64,000 nt of DNA from NCBI GenBank assembly GCA_036873755.1, contig JAVTVY010017438.1, positions 1 through 64,000 on the forward strand, read 5' to 3'. The position numbers and the translations under genes are program-made. This stretch comes from Hanleya hanleyi. Lineage: Eukaryota > Mollusca > Polyplacophora > Lepidopleurida > Hanleyidae. The notes under the pieces are model-generated. The model saw nothing but the letters and a program-made list of their open reading frames with translations. It ran no database searches and was not told the origin of the DNA. Each line of letters opens with the position of its first letter. The stretch's first letter is position 1. Below, in pieces: positions 11,901-26,900 of the stretch.

Positions 11901-14900
11901 GTAGGCATTTTGAAGCGTAAAAACAAGAGGAATGTTATTGAAACGCGTTAATCTCGAGTTTCTTGAATATGCCTAAATAGCTATCTATTTGAAAATGAAA
12001 ATTGCTGACTTCCCCGTTGCTTTTACATGTATGTATGTTTTCCTATTTTCAGCCGCCGCTTACATTTGATGCTCACATGATTTTTCCATTTGATAGATCC
12101 ACGGGGCCGAGCTGTCCGATTGTAATATATCTATATAATTAAATTGTATGCTTTTCTGCTTCTCTGGTGTCTTAAGCATGGTCATTCGGTGTGTCCACAT
12201 GGATAGGACAGAGAGAGAATTAAGGTTTAACGTCGCATTTAGCAATATTTCAGCTATATAGCGACTATCAAACAAAATTCTAAGTATTTCAACAAAAACA
12301 AGTCAACAACCCAGCAATCCAGAAGTAATCAACACAACACACCAAAAACCATGCAGATACATTAAATCTTATACAACAAACCGATATCTTTCAAATAACC
12401 TAAAACACAGTCTTCTTCTATCGACTAAAAAGATTGATAAAAAGAATCTCTTACAATCTTACAATTTATACAGTTGATCAGAATATGTTTCACTGAGAGA
12501 TCTTCGTGGCATCAGATATGAAGCATCTAATAAATTGCAACAGTTGGATTTATCGTGACTTTATATTATCTCTTAAGCCCAATTTCATGACTTTTAATAT
12601 TGCATAATCAATCATATGTGCCTGTTTTGTGGCTTTTTTATACGCCCGCCAAAAGGCGGACGTATTATGTGATGGCGGTTTCCGTCCTTCTGTCCGTGTG
12701 TCCGTCCGTCCCCCATGTCCGGTCTATATCTGGAACACTTTTCTATTTACAGTTCCAATTTTTGGTGAGTGGATACCCTACGGGGAGACGATGTGTCGCA
12801 TACCAAAATGAAGGTCGAGGTCAGAGGTCAAAGGTCACTGGCCTGAAAACAGGAAATCACTGAAGTGTTCGTGTCCGGTCTATATCTCTGAATGTTTTCT
12901 ATCCACAGTTGCAATTTTTTGTGAGTGGATACATCAGGTGGAGACGATGTGTCGCGTACCGAAATTCAGGTCGAGATCAGAGGTCAAAGGTCACTGTTGC
13001 CTAAAATCAGGAAATCATTGATCGTTGACAGTTTTCTATCTACAGTTCTAATATTTGGTGAGTGGATGCCCTTGGGGGGAACGATGTGTTGCACACTAAA
13101 TGTAGGTCGAGGTCAGAGATCAAAGGTCAGTGTGACTGAAAAATCAGGAAATCATTAAAAATTTCTAATTTTTTTGTGAGTGAATTCAAATAGGGGGAAA
13201 TGAAGTGTTGCATACCAAAATGTAGGTCAAGGTCAAAGGTCACTGTGACCCCAAAATCAGGAAATTATTAAAAACTACATTTCTTTGTGTCAGTAGATAT
13301 ATTAGGGGGACACGATGTGTCACAGGTCAAGGGTCAAGGTCACTGACCCCAAAATCGTGAAATTGTTAAAAATCATGATATTTTGAGTCCATTGAGAAAT
13401 TATGGGTAGATGTTTTGTCATGTACCAAAATTTAGATCCAGGTCAATAGTCAAGATCACTGTGACCTCAGAATCAAGGTCAAAGGTCAGTGTGGCCTAAA
13501 AATCAGGAAATCATTATAAATTACTAACTTTTTGTGAGTGGATTCAACAGGGGGAAATGAAGTGTCGCATACCAAAAAATTAGGTCAAGGTCAAAGGTCA
13601 CCTGTGGCCCCAAAATCAGGAAATTATTAAAAATATTTTTGTTTGTGTCAGTAGATACAATAGGGGGACACGATGTGTCACATACCAAAAAGTAGGTCAA
13701 GGTCAAAGGTCAAGGTCACTGTGACCCCAAAATCGTGAAATTGTTAAAAATCATGATTGTATCCATTGAGAAATTACGGGGAGACCGTTTGTCATGTACC
13801 AAAATTTAGGTCAAGGTCAATAGTCAAGGTCACTGTGACTCCAGAATCAAGAAATCTTTGAAAATTACTTTTTTTTTGTCAGTAGATACATTAGGGGGAC
13901 ATGATGTTTCACATACCAAAATGTAGGTCAAGGCCGAATGTCAAGGTCACTGTGACCCCCAAAATAATGAAATTCATAAAAAATCATGGTTTTTTTTGTG
14001 TCCATGGATACATTGAGGGAAGACGATGTGTCGTGTACCAAAATTTAGGTCAAGGTCAAAGGTCAAGGTCAGTGTGACCCCAAAATTAGGAAATCATTAA
14101 AAGTCACATTTTCATATGCCTGTCGAAGACGAGGTCATGTAATGCGATGTTGGGTTCTGTCCATTCGTCCGTTAACATTTGTTGTCCATCATGTCCATGC
14201 GATATCTCTAGTTTCAAGGTATGGATTGGTACCAAACTTTGAGTACCATATACCTTACTCGCATGGCAAGAGGAGCCATACATCAATTTGTCAAAGATCA
14301 AGGTCACAAAACTGAATCAAGTTTAGCTAACTATATGTGTTAGGTTCAGAATTCTCTCCCCTACATGTATATGGCATTTGTCCTGTGAAGTTGCCTGCTG
14401 TGTTTGAAACAGCTACATTTAGTTAAACTGTTTAGTTACATTTAGTTAACTGCTAAAAACCATACATTTACTAATTTATCGGGGGGAGGGGTCCTTTATG
14501 ACCTTCATATCTGTTTTAATATTAACTCAAAAACAAAGGTTTACTTCATCACTTTCTTCTTCCTTTGTGAAAATTTTTCTCGTCTGAAAGAAATCCATTT
14601 GCAGGAAAACTATTTTCTTGTGTTTGACTATTGTCGATTTCAGTGTGGGATATGTGAGCTCTCGGCTCTTTCTCAAAGGTCAACTAGTTACCAAGAGTTC
14701 AGCTCATTTTAGTTTATCATTCAATATAAGATGTGATATATGTTACATTCTCAGAAGCACAAAATTGAAGACCTTTCTCTGGATTGCTAGATACCAATTG
14801 GAATCAAGGCTATTAAACAACCTTGAAATTTGGACCAATGTAATTCCAGATATACGGGCGTATATTGAAGCCCTTTGGGCTCTTGTTTCGCCATGTTCCA

Positions 14901-17900
14901 CTTGTATATACATAAGTTTATAAGTTCAAAATATTAATAGTAGATAATTCATGTCATCTGTTTTCCAGTACTTAGAACGGAGGTACAAATCTGTGGCTGT
15001 GCGATGTGTCGGATCGGCTCTGAGCATATTACGAAATGCAAGTTTTTTTCTTTAAAGTTGCAAGTTAAAACTGTCACTCCTGTTTCTCACTTAAATCACA
15101 TCCACTATCTCTTACAGTTTTACATAATTTCAGAATTTAAAACAGCATTTCTCTCACCTGTGAGTTTTGCTTTCTCATAATGGATGAAGATTGCCACGGT
15201 TATCTTTGACAGTGTAAGTTCCTTCAGAAATGCTTGTCGTTTGTAAGTTTTATACACCACAAAAGGAATGAATGGTCAATATGCATGGCCTATAGATCCC
15301 CCCCCCCCCTCTCCCCATTTTTAGGATGAATCAGCAGATGCTATAGATTTACAAGATTTTATTTTCTTTCAGGCGTTTTATATGGGTGCTGTTTTATATG
15401 GACCGGCTGTGGCTATGGAATCAGGTGATATTTGAATAGTTGTTAAGCGGGAAAATCAGTTAACGTGTAGATATGATCATTCGGGTTCAAGGTACATTTT
15501 TGTATAAAAAACCTCAATACGATATATTTGGAATCATTATTATCAGACGTCGTCAATTTTTCCCACCTCTTGCATATTTATGTTGTTATTATATTCTATA
15601 TTTTCTATTGTGTTTCATATTCACAGTGGCCAAATTTCCGATCTGGGCATCCGTGGTGATAATAGGTGGTGTATCAATCATTTATACGTCCATAGTAAGT
15701 GTGTTGTATATATGTGTAATGTGATGGACCTTTGATTAATGCATTATAATACATTACATTAACAACCAGAAGCTATGTGACAGTTATTACAGAAAAATAG
15801 ATTATGAAAGCGTCGCCAATACAAGAGGGGTTAGGGCCTTCATTTCCTCCCACCGCCAGTCAGTGTAATGACCATCACCTTGTAAGGGTGATGAGCAATG
15901 GACGATAAGTTTTAGGTCATCGCGTTTTAAGTGTGATCGATGCGGGCTGGTCATGGACATTAATGTGCTGATTCCAAATACACATATTGCTCATCGCCAA
16001 TAAAGCCTGTTGAATCTATCTCATCACTTTAAAAAGGCGTTGAACAGGGCTCCGGCCCTTTTTCATCACCATTAAAATATGTTGGATAATCGCCTTATTA
16101 TTATATATTCTCCGTTTGCTGCAAGGTAGGCCTATAAGATACTCGCGTTCTTAAGCAAATGAGGAATAAAGGCCGTATCATAAATTATTGGTTATATACG
16201 ACTTCTCAATATTTCTCAGCTGACATTTTAGGCTGATAAACATTTCATTCAAATTCTTGGATTGTATTTATATCCAGGGTGGATTCAAAGCAGTGATATG
16301 GACGGATTGTTTCCAAATGGTCGTGATGTTGATTGGCCTAATCGCTGTCCTCGCGAAGGTAAGAATACTCTGGATTAATGCTGTATACCTGACAGCTGAA
16401 AAATGTATGTGATCTTAGAAGCCGAATATATATGGCTTTTGAACCTCGGGAATGAACTACTAGAGGTCTGAACCACCATGCGATTTATATGCGACAAGTT
16501 TACATCAACTTTCTGGCAAATTTATACACCTGCAGGCGATGTCTATAGTGGGATTCACTGAATTCTGGGAAATCAATTTGACAGGCAGAAGGATACGACT
16601 TTTCAGGTAAGATTTCCTGATTCAGTACGGATCCAGGGTCGTACAGCTAAATCAACAGACTGATTTGAACACAGTTATGGGATTGCATGATAAATTGTCA
16701 CGTGGGCTTAGCAAACTCCACAACTGGTTCTCATGTAACAAACTTTCTCTTAACATTGGGAGAAAATTTCATATTCATAAATTCCTCAAAACGATATAAA
16801 TTTATTAAATATCCCATTCTCATCTGGTGATGTAATTGAGCAAGTCAACAAGATCAAATTTCTCTGTGTTTGCTTCAATGATAAGCTTAACTTGAACAAC
16901 ACAAATTCAGGAATTAACAAATAAATCAATAGAAACATTAGAATTATGCACTGTGTTAAACATCGAGGGAGTACCAAAGCATGTAAATATTTTTTTTAGA
17001 CAAATCTCCCTACTTTTAATATTGTAATATTGCGTGTGGTAATTTTTATGTTACCCATCTCAGGTCCTCAATGACATGTAAGACTGATTACATGTACTTC
17101 TTCATCAAAATATGAACACACTACGCCACTCTTTAGACAAATGAAAATACTGACGGCACAAGAAAGAAATCCCTATATAGTCTGTTTATTCGTTGATCAG
17201 TTTTATAATCGCCAAGATTACATACAACAAAACAATTAGGAGAGAGAGAAATAAAGTTTAACATCGCGTTCAGCAATATTTCAGCTATAGGACTATCAAA
17301 CAAAACTCCAAGCATTCCAACAAAATTAACTCAACAACCCAGCAATCCAGAAGTAACCAACACAACACACCAAAAACCATGCACATACACTAAAACTTAT
17401 GCAAACAAACCGATTATGCAACAAACTTTCAAATAACCTCAAATACAGCCTTCTTTTACGCGACTAAAAAGATCTTCTAAAGTAGCTGCTTGATAAAAAG
17501 AAAATTATCTGCCCTACATCATTTTTATTTCAGGCAGAGAAATATCAATCTCTATTGGCAATTATATTATTCCGATCTATTAATTTATAGCACGAAAATG
17601 AACTGTTCTCAGATTTGAAACAGTTGAAATCTTCCACTTCCGCTTCGTTATTCAAGTCGCAGGTTAAAACTTATTTATTGAGCAGAATATTGTGTCAATT
17701 AATTGTTTACATGTTTCTTTTGTGTTTAGTGAACGGCGACAACTTTATTAAAATTCACTGAATTAAACCTATCTATTATTACATAACATCATGTGATAAA
17801 ATTAGCCCTTGAGGTTTCCATTCCGCCATTACAATTTGTTACTCTAACAACCAAATGATGATGCATTGGTGAAAAAAAAAATTGAATTTAAAAACTGTAA

Positions 17901-20900
17901 AAAAAAGCAATGGCAGAAATTCAAGGAATGATCAGTATTTGATATAACTTTATGGGGAAAATGTGTCATATTTCGTGTCAAAATTAATACAGGTGTTAAC
18001 AATCAGAAAAATTGAAACTTGCTCTAAAGTCCGAGACTATACAAATACCGAAATTACACGTCAAAAGCATGTAAATATATGTAAGGACGGGGGTGTTAAA
18101 GATATGTTTATTAAATAATATGTTACACAAATTAGCTGTACATTGAGATGAAAGTTATAAATTTCGCATTATCGTGCAATGTGATCGCTTGAATTGGAAG
18201 TGCATGAACAGATAGAAGCCAAAGTTTCAAAAACTGACAGCGAATCTGTATAATACCCCTAATGACTTAGGTCATGAGATAATGAGATTGGAACCCCATA
18301 TAGCGATTTCAGACCCGCTATCTGTGCTTATGTGAGAAAGCAGTTTCAACCTTTATGCGATGCTGTGGATAATAACAAACTTCATGAGTTTCAGAAAAAC
18401 TGTAGGATATACTCATCTGAGCAGCCGGAAACGTTTCGATCAAGCCATAATCAAGCGATGTAGAATCGGCCATACACGATTAACTCACGAACATTTGCTA
18501 GAAAAAAAATAGTTCCGTATTCCATGCCACAAAGATCACGAAGATCTCACAGTGAAACATACTCTGATCGACTGTATAGATCTTAATATTATAAGAGATT
18601 TGTTTTATCAAGCAGCTTCGTTAGAAGATCTTTTTAGTTGGATAAAAGAAGACTGTGTTTTAGGTTATTTGAGAGAAATCGGTTTGTTGTATAAATGTTA
18701 ATTTATGTACATGTTTTTGGTATATTGTTTTGATTACTTCTGGATTGATGGGTTATTAACTTGTTTTTGTTGGAATACTTAGAATTTTGTTGATCGTTGC
18801 TTAATAGCTGAAATATTGCTGAATGCGACGACGTTAAACATTAATCTCTCTCTCTCTCTCTCTCTCTCTCTGGATGTGGTATATTTGTATGGCGAATCTT
18901 TAGGAATCTGGCGTCAAAACTATCTATATTAGCGTTTCTAGTTAACATCCAGACGCGAAACTTGTGTTAATGAAAACCGAAATACAACATAGCATTTATT
19001 TCGGCACTCGTAAGATGGAGACATCGTGTTTTGAATTCTCATATTACGTGATATAACGAATGAGAATTAGAATGCTTTCGCCAAGAATGAACATGTAGTT
19101 TCCACATCTTTTGATTTAGAGAGAGCCTATGATACTACATGGAAATACGCGATTCTAGAAGACCTTCACACTATGGGATTAAAGGATCGTTTACCCATTT
19201 TCATATCCAACTTTTTGAATGATAGACAATTCCAAGTTCGGTTGGGTACAACCATGTCTGATCATTTCCACCAAGATCAAGGTGTCCCACAGGGCAGTAT
19301 TTTGTCTACTATGTTTATTATCAAGATCAACAGCTTGGCGGAAGTTTTGAATAAATCAATTGATGGTTCACTCTTTGTATACGATTTCAACATTTCGTGC
19401 AGTAGAAAAAGTATACACAATAGTGAGAGAACATTACAACTTTGTCTGAATAGAATTCAGAAATGCTGTATAGAAAATGGTTTCAAATTTTCCAGAATTA
19501 AGACAAATTGTATACACTTATGCAGAAAATATTTCCAGCACAAAGATCTAGTACAAACATTAGATGGAACTGAGATGTAAGTGGAAAAAGAGGTCAATTT
19601 CTTAGGAATGTTGTTTGACCACCGATCAACATTCAAATCGCATATAAATTGCTTGAAAGCTAATTGCAGGAAAGCTCTTGATTTGTTGAAGGTAGTTGCC
19701 AACTATAAGTGGGGAGGAGATCAGCAAACACTTACCCGTTTATATCGATCACTTGATCGTTCGAAACTTGATTATAGCTCTATTGTTTACAACGGTGCAA
19801 GCAAGTCAAACTTCGCAAAGCTAGATCATATTTTCCATCAAGGACTAAGACTTTGCCTTGGCGCGTTCAGAATATAAGAAAGCAGATGAATTTCCCTTAG
19901 AACTTCGAAGAATTAAATTATCACATAAATATATCACAAAATTGCGATCAAGTCACTCGAATCCTGCATATGCCTGTGTTTTCAAACCTTAGTTCGCGGA
20001 TCTTTATTTGAAGAAACTCTCCATTATTTCATCTCTTGGAATTCGTATGAAACCACACATTGTAGCAGCTGGTATTAAGCTCAGTCGAATTTTACCTAAC
20101 GAGCTCTTTACCAATTCCACCATGGCAGTTAGCTCAACCAGAAGTAGATATTTTTCTAACGAAATATAAAAAGGCAGACACGAGCCAGCTCTTGTATACA
20201 CAAGAATTTGGTCTACTGAGAGAGAAATACAGATCGCATCAGGCTATTTATACAGATGGTTCTAAAGATGGCGAGAGAGTAGCATGTGCTACTATCTTTA
20301 GTTCCAAAACTAAAACCTGTCGACCACCAGGTAAAAGTTCGATATTCACTGCAGAAGCAAAAGCCAAAATGTTGGCTTTAGAAGGTATTGGGTCCACTAA
20401 AAGAAACATATTTCATATTCTCAGATTCACTGTCATGCTTCCAAGCGATTAAAAATGGAACTCCGACTCATCCCATTATCTTGAGTATTCTACAACTACA
20501 TGACTGTAGATTTGATCAGCAGATTGATATTGTGTTTTGTCCGTTGTCTAGTCATGTGGCATCGAAGGTAATACTGAGGCTGATAGGATGGCTAAGTCAG
20601 ACCTAGATGATTAGGTTGATCCTGTTGGAATCCCGTATAGCGATTTCAGACCCTCTATCTGTACTTATGTGAGACGGCTGTTTAAATCTTTATGGGATGC
20701 TGTGAATAATAACAAACTTCATGAGTTCAAAAAACTGTAGACCATACTCATTTGAACAGCTAGAAATGTTTCGATCAAACCAAGATTAGATGATGTATAA
20801 TCGGCCATACACGATTAACTCACGAACATTTACTAAAAAAAGGAGCCAGCCCCAAGGTGTATTCCATGCCATTAAGAGCCCACGGTGAAACATATTCTTA

Positions 20901-23900
20901 TCGAATGCATAGATTTTACGATTGTAAGAAATGCGTTTTATCGAGCGACTGTTTTGGAAGATCTTTTCAGTCGGGTGGGGGAGGATTGCATCTTGGGTTA
21001 TTTGAGCGAAATCGGGTTGTTACAGTTTTAATGTGTATATGTTTTAATGCGTTGGATTACAAAGTTATTGGCTTGAGTACTTAGAATTTTGTTTGATCGT
21101 TTCTATATAGCTGACATATTGCTGAACGCGACATTAAACCTTAATCCTCTCTCTCTCGTGTTTAGAGTAAGTAAAATGAGTATATATCGGGGTGTTCAGA
21201 GTATTTAAGATAGGTATATATTGGGGGTGTTCAGAGTATGTAAGTAAGTATATATCGGGGTAAGGGGGTGTTCAGAGTATGTAAGATGGGTATATATCGG
21301 GGGTGTTCAGAGTATGTAAGATGGGTATATATCGGGGTATTCAGAGTATGTAAGATGGGTATATATCGGGGTGATCAGATTATGTAAGATTAGTATATAT
21401 CGGGGGTGTTCAGAGTATGTAAGATGGGTATATATCAGGGGCATTCAAGTGTGAAAGTAGGTATATATTGGGGTGTTCAGAGTATATAAGATGGGTATAT
21501 ATCGGGGTAATTTCAGAGTATGTAAGATGAGTATATATCGGGGGTGTTCAGAGTGTGTAAGATGGGTATATACTGTCTGTACGAACACTGCTGTTTGTAC
21601 AGAATTGAAAGAATTAATATTTGTCTTCACAAACGAAACATCTAAATGTATTTTTGTCCGGTTCACCCAGGGTAAACCCAAATCTGTTATCACTTTTTAG
21701 TTGTTTTTTTTTCTACTGCACATGTGTAGTTTTGATCTCCTGCCCGGAGACTGTTCTCATTTTATGCCTCTTACAGCATTCATAAAAAATACCGTTCTTC
21801 TGTCCTACAGTCATATGCACATTTGCGATGCACGGTAGCTTTGAACGTGATAATTGGGATATCACGTGACAAATTTAGCTTTCCAATTTCTTTTCAAATT
21901 CAAATCTGAGGTATTGGCTTATTTTGCACTTTTCGGTGCATTTACAGTCGACATTTTTTCTCGTTGCAAAATTATGACACCTTTAAACAAAATCATATTT
22001 AGACTGAATATTTCAGAATTATTTGTTGTTCAAAATAGCTAAAATTGGTTTTGGTTAAAGGTGTCCTATTTTTGTAATAAAAGAAAATCTGCACCGAAAA
22101 CTGCATAAAAATACGAAAATAAGCCAATGTACCGGCCGTACCAACTTTGGTGCGCCATAAATCTGTTTTCGTGCATCTGCAGCCCTTCATTACTTCGTGT
22201 CCGCATAATAACTCAGCATGTAGGCTGTACAAAATGGTTCATTTCATATCCTTTTGATAAAAGTGAAAGTTGGCCCTACAAACCGGACAGCTTGAGGACG
22301 ATTCTCTGTGTAAAGGGAGCACCACCTTTCCTCCATTAAATGATCACAAATATGTGACTAATAAACCCCTCTGATGCATGTAAACCCAACATCAGTACTT
22401 TGATTTTTTTCTTTTCAGTTTTAATCCGGACCCCACTGTGAGAACTTCATTCTGGGGATGTTTTGTTGGAGCTCCCATTTTCTGGTTCACTCTTTCTTTC
22501 CAGCAACAGACAGCTCAACGCATAGCATCACTACCTAAACAGAGACAAGCCAAAGTGTGGGTTGCGCAAACGTCCTCTACGTCTTACCCTTGTCCTTTAT
22601 CATGTGATATAATTGCATTGTTACACTCATAGCGTTACATTCAGTATTACTTATTTGGATTTGCTTATATTAATCTGCCATAACAGATGAACGATTTATG
22701 CAAAATTGAGTATACATAATTATTGCCATCTTAGGTACCCGTACTACAGGCATTGTTGAGATGTATTACGGTTTACATATACAACACCAAGGTAAATATA
22801 TTTTTCTTATACTGAGCTGGTCATAAATCGGTTAAACGTTTTTGATCACGTATCAATATATATTCTAATAATAGTGAATGTAGTCTAATTTACTGTCGTT
22901 ATTTTCAGCGTAATGCTCCTCAGTACAGTGGGATTCGTTATTCTGGCGATTTTAGCTGCTCTGGCAGGCCTGGCTGCGTTTGCTTTTTACACGGAAAAGA
23001 AATGTGATCCATTCGAGGAAGGGGTTATAAAGAATGCAAACGAGGTAAGTAATTTAGGAGAGAGAGAGAGAATTAAGGTTTAGTGTCGCGTTCAGCAATA
23101 TTTCAGCTATATAGCGACGATCAAACAAAATTCTAAGTACTCAGGCCAATAACTTCGTAATCCAACACATTAAACACACACATTAAGACTTATGCAACAA
23201 ACCGATTTCTCTCAAAAAACCTAAGACACATTCCTCTCTCGCCCGACTAAAAATATCTTCCAGAGTAGTCGATAAAAAGAATCTCTTACAATTTTAAAAT
23301 TTATGCAGTCGATAAAAATATGTTTCACTTTGAGATCTTCGTGGCATGGAATACACCTTGTGACTGGCTCTTTTTAAGTAAATGTTCTTGAGTTAATCGT
23401 GTATGACCGATCCTACATCGCATGATCATAGTTTGATCGAAACGTTTCTGGCTGTTCAGATGAGTGTAGCCTAGTTTTTTTTAACTCATGAAGTTTGTTA
23501 TTATTCACAGCATCCCATAAAGATTGAAACAGCCGCCTCACATAAGTACAGATAGAGGGTCTGGAATAGCTATATGGGATTCCAACAGGATCAACCTCAT
23601 CACCTAGGGCTGCCTTAGCCATTCTATCAGCCTCAGTACCTTTGATGCCAATGTGACTGGGCAACCAAAAAAACACAATATCAATATGTTGATCAAATCT
23701 AGTCATGTAGTTGTAGAATATTCAAGATAGTGGGATGAGTCGAAGTTCCACTTTTAATCGCTTAAAGGCATGACAGTGAATCTGAGATTATGACATATTT
23801 TCCCCCCTTTAGTGGAACCAATACCTTCCAAAGCCAAAAATATAGCTTTGCTTCTGCAGTGAATATCGATCTTTTACCTGGTAGTCGACAGGTTTTAGTT

Positions 23901-26900
23901 TTGTAACCAAAGATAGTATCAGATGATACTCTCTCGCCATCTTTAGAACGATCTGTATAAATAGCCTGATGTGATCTGTATTTTTCTCTCAGCAGACCAA
24001 ATTCTTGTGTATACAATAGCTGGCTCGTCTTTTTATATTTCGTTAGTGTAATATCTGCTTCTGGTTGAGTTAACTGCCATGGTGGAATTAGCGGTAAATA
24101 TTCAGCGCAGGTCTGAAGTATTTCAATACTGCTCCCTCCACATGAACCGCTTAATAAAAACAAAGATAGATTGGTTCGTGTTTTTCGGAGAACATTTCGG
24201 AGATGTTTCGGAGAACATCGGATTTTTCTGACTCGTTTAAATGATATTTGACTGCAGTTAAATATTCTCTCTTCTTGTGAGTTATCATTCCATCCTTCAC
24301 TCGAAAAATGTGTATGTGTCTTCAAATATATCCAGGTAATGTCCTCTATGTATTCATGGATAATGGTTCTTACTTCCCTGTACGCTTATTTAATTTCGTA
24401 TCACGTAAAGGACAATTTCTTTTTATAGATTCTCCCGTATTTTGTTATGGAGCTATTCTATGAGATGCCAGGACTTCCGGGACTGTTCCTGGCTTCCCTG
24501 TTCAGTGCATCGTTCAGGTAAGATAAGAGAAAAGGCTCACAAAGGCCGCGATATCAATTGTAAATTTTTCCACCCCCATTTTCATAAGATACGTTATACT
24601 AATAAAAAAATAGGAAACAAAAAATCAACCAATAGTACTTGTTTTGAACCTAAGTTTTTTTACAGTGAAGTTTATTCATTTCTCGGAATTAATAGTTTCT
24701 ATTATATTTTTTAGCCCACCATCACCAGATGGTGGGCTGTTGAAATCGCTTTTCGTCCGTGGTCCGTCGTCCGTCGTCCATCGTCCGTCCGTCAGTCCGT
24801 CCGTAAACAATTCTTGTTATCGCGATTTCCCAGGAACTACTTTATGGATCTTTCTCAAATTTGGTACACAGGTTCCCCTTGGGGTCTAGTTGTGCAAGAA
24901 ACCTTTTTTGGTCCGATTCGAAAATCCAATATGGCCACCAGGCAGCCATCTTGGATTTCCCCATGAAACCTTGTTATCGCAAATTCTCGGGAACTACTGC
25001 ATGGATCTTTCTCAAATTTGGTACACAGGTTCCCCTTGGGGTCCAGTTGTGCAAGATATCTTTTCTGGTTCGATTCGAAAATCCAATATGGCCACCAGGC
25101 ACCCATCTTGGATTTCCCCATGAAACCTTGTTATTGCGATTTCTCATAAACTACTGGATGGATCTTTCTCAGATTTGGTCCTTGGGGTCTAGTTGTGCAA
25201 GATACCTTTTCTGGTCCGATTCGAAAATCCAATATGGCCACCAGGCAGCCACCTTGGATTTCCCCATGAAACCTTGTTATTGCGATTTCTCATAAACTAC
25301 TGCATGGATCTTTCTCAAAATTGGTACATCGGTTCCCTTTGGGATCTAGTTGTGCAACACACCTTTTCTTGTCCGATTCGAAAATCCAGTATGGCCACCA
25401 GGCAGCCATCTTGGATTTTCCCATGAAACTTTGTTATCGTCATTTCTCAGGAAGTACTGCATGGGTCTTTCTCAAATTTGGTACACAGGTTCCTCTTGAG
25501 GTCTAGTTGTGCATGATACCGTTTCTGATCCGATTCGAAAATCCAAGCTGGCCACCAGGCAGCCATCTAGGATTTTCCCATGAAACCTTGTTATCGCGAT
25601 TTCCCAGGAACTACTTTATGGATCTTTCTCAAATTTGGTACACAGGTTCCCCTTGGGGTCTAGTTGTGCAACACACCTTTTCTGGTCCGATTCGAAAATC
25701 CAGTATGGCCACCAGGCAGCCATCTTGGATTTTCCCATGAAACTTTGTTATCGTCATTTCTCAGGAAGTACTGCATGGGTCTTTCTCAAATTTGGTACAC
25801 AGGTTCCCCTTGAGGTCTAGTTGTGCATGATACCTTTTCTGGTCCAATTCGAAAATCCAATATGGCCACCAGGCAGCCATATTGGATTTCCCCATGAAAC
25901 CTTGTTATCGCGATTTCTCAGGAACTACTGCATGGATGTTTCTCATATTTGGTACACAGGTTCCCATTGAGGTCTAGTTATACAAGATACCTTTTTTGGT
26001 CCAATTCGAAAATCCAATATGGCCACCAGGCAGCCATCTTGGATTTCCCCACGAAATATTGTTATCGCAATTTCTCGGGAACTACTGCATGGATCGTTCT
26101 CAAATTTGGTACACAGGTTCCCCTTGGGGTCCAGTTGTGCAAGATATCTTTTCTGGTTCGATTCGAAAATCCAATATGGCCACCAGGCACCCATCTTGGA
26201 TTTCCCCATGAAACCTTGTTATTGCGATTTCTCATAAACTACTGGATGGATCTTTCTCAGATTTTGGTCCTTGGGGTCTAGTTGTGCAAGATACCTTTTC
26301 TGGTCCGATTCGAAAATCCAATATGGCCACCAGGCAGCCACCTTGGATTTCCCCATGAAACCTTGTTATTGCGATTTCTCATAAACTACTGCATGGATCT
26401 TTCTCAAAATTGGTACATCGGTTCCCTTTGGGATCTAGTTGTGCAACACACCTTTTCTTGTCCGATTCGAAAATCCAGTATGGCCACCAGGCAGCCATCT
26501 TGGATTTTCCCATGAAACTTTGTTATCGTCATTTCTCAGGAAGTACTGCATGGGTCTTTCTCAAATTTGGTACACAGGTTCCCCTTGAGGTCTAGTTGTG
26601 CATGATACCGTTTCTGATCCGATTCGAAAATCCAATCTGGCCACCAGGCAGCCATCTAGGATTTTCCCATGAAACCTTGTTATCGCGATTTCCCAGGAAC
26701 TACTTTATGGATCTTTCTCAAATTTGGTACACAGGTTCCCCTTGGGGTCTAGTTGTGCAACACACCTTTTCTGGTCCGATTCGAAAATCCAGTATGGCCA
26801 CCAGGCAGCCATCTTGGATTTTCCCATGAAACTTTGTTATCGTCATTTCTCAGGAAGTACTGCATGGGTCTTTCTCAAATTTGGTACACAGGTTCCCCTT

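Noticed and set aside
22741..22797. Exon-like stretch 'gtacccgtactacaggc' ... 'aacaccaag' with acceptor and donor-like flanks
   Set aside because: It would insert about 19 residues where the SLC5 family has none and breaks the phase into exon 8; exon 7 joins exon 8 directly in frame.
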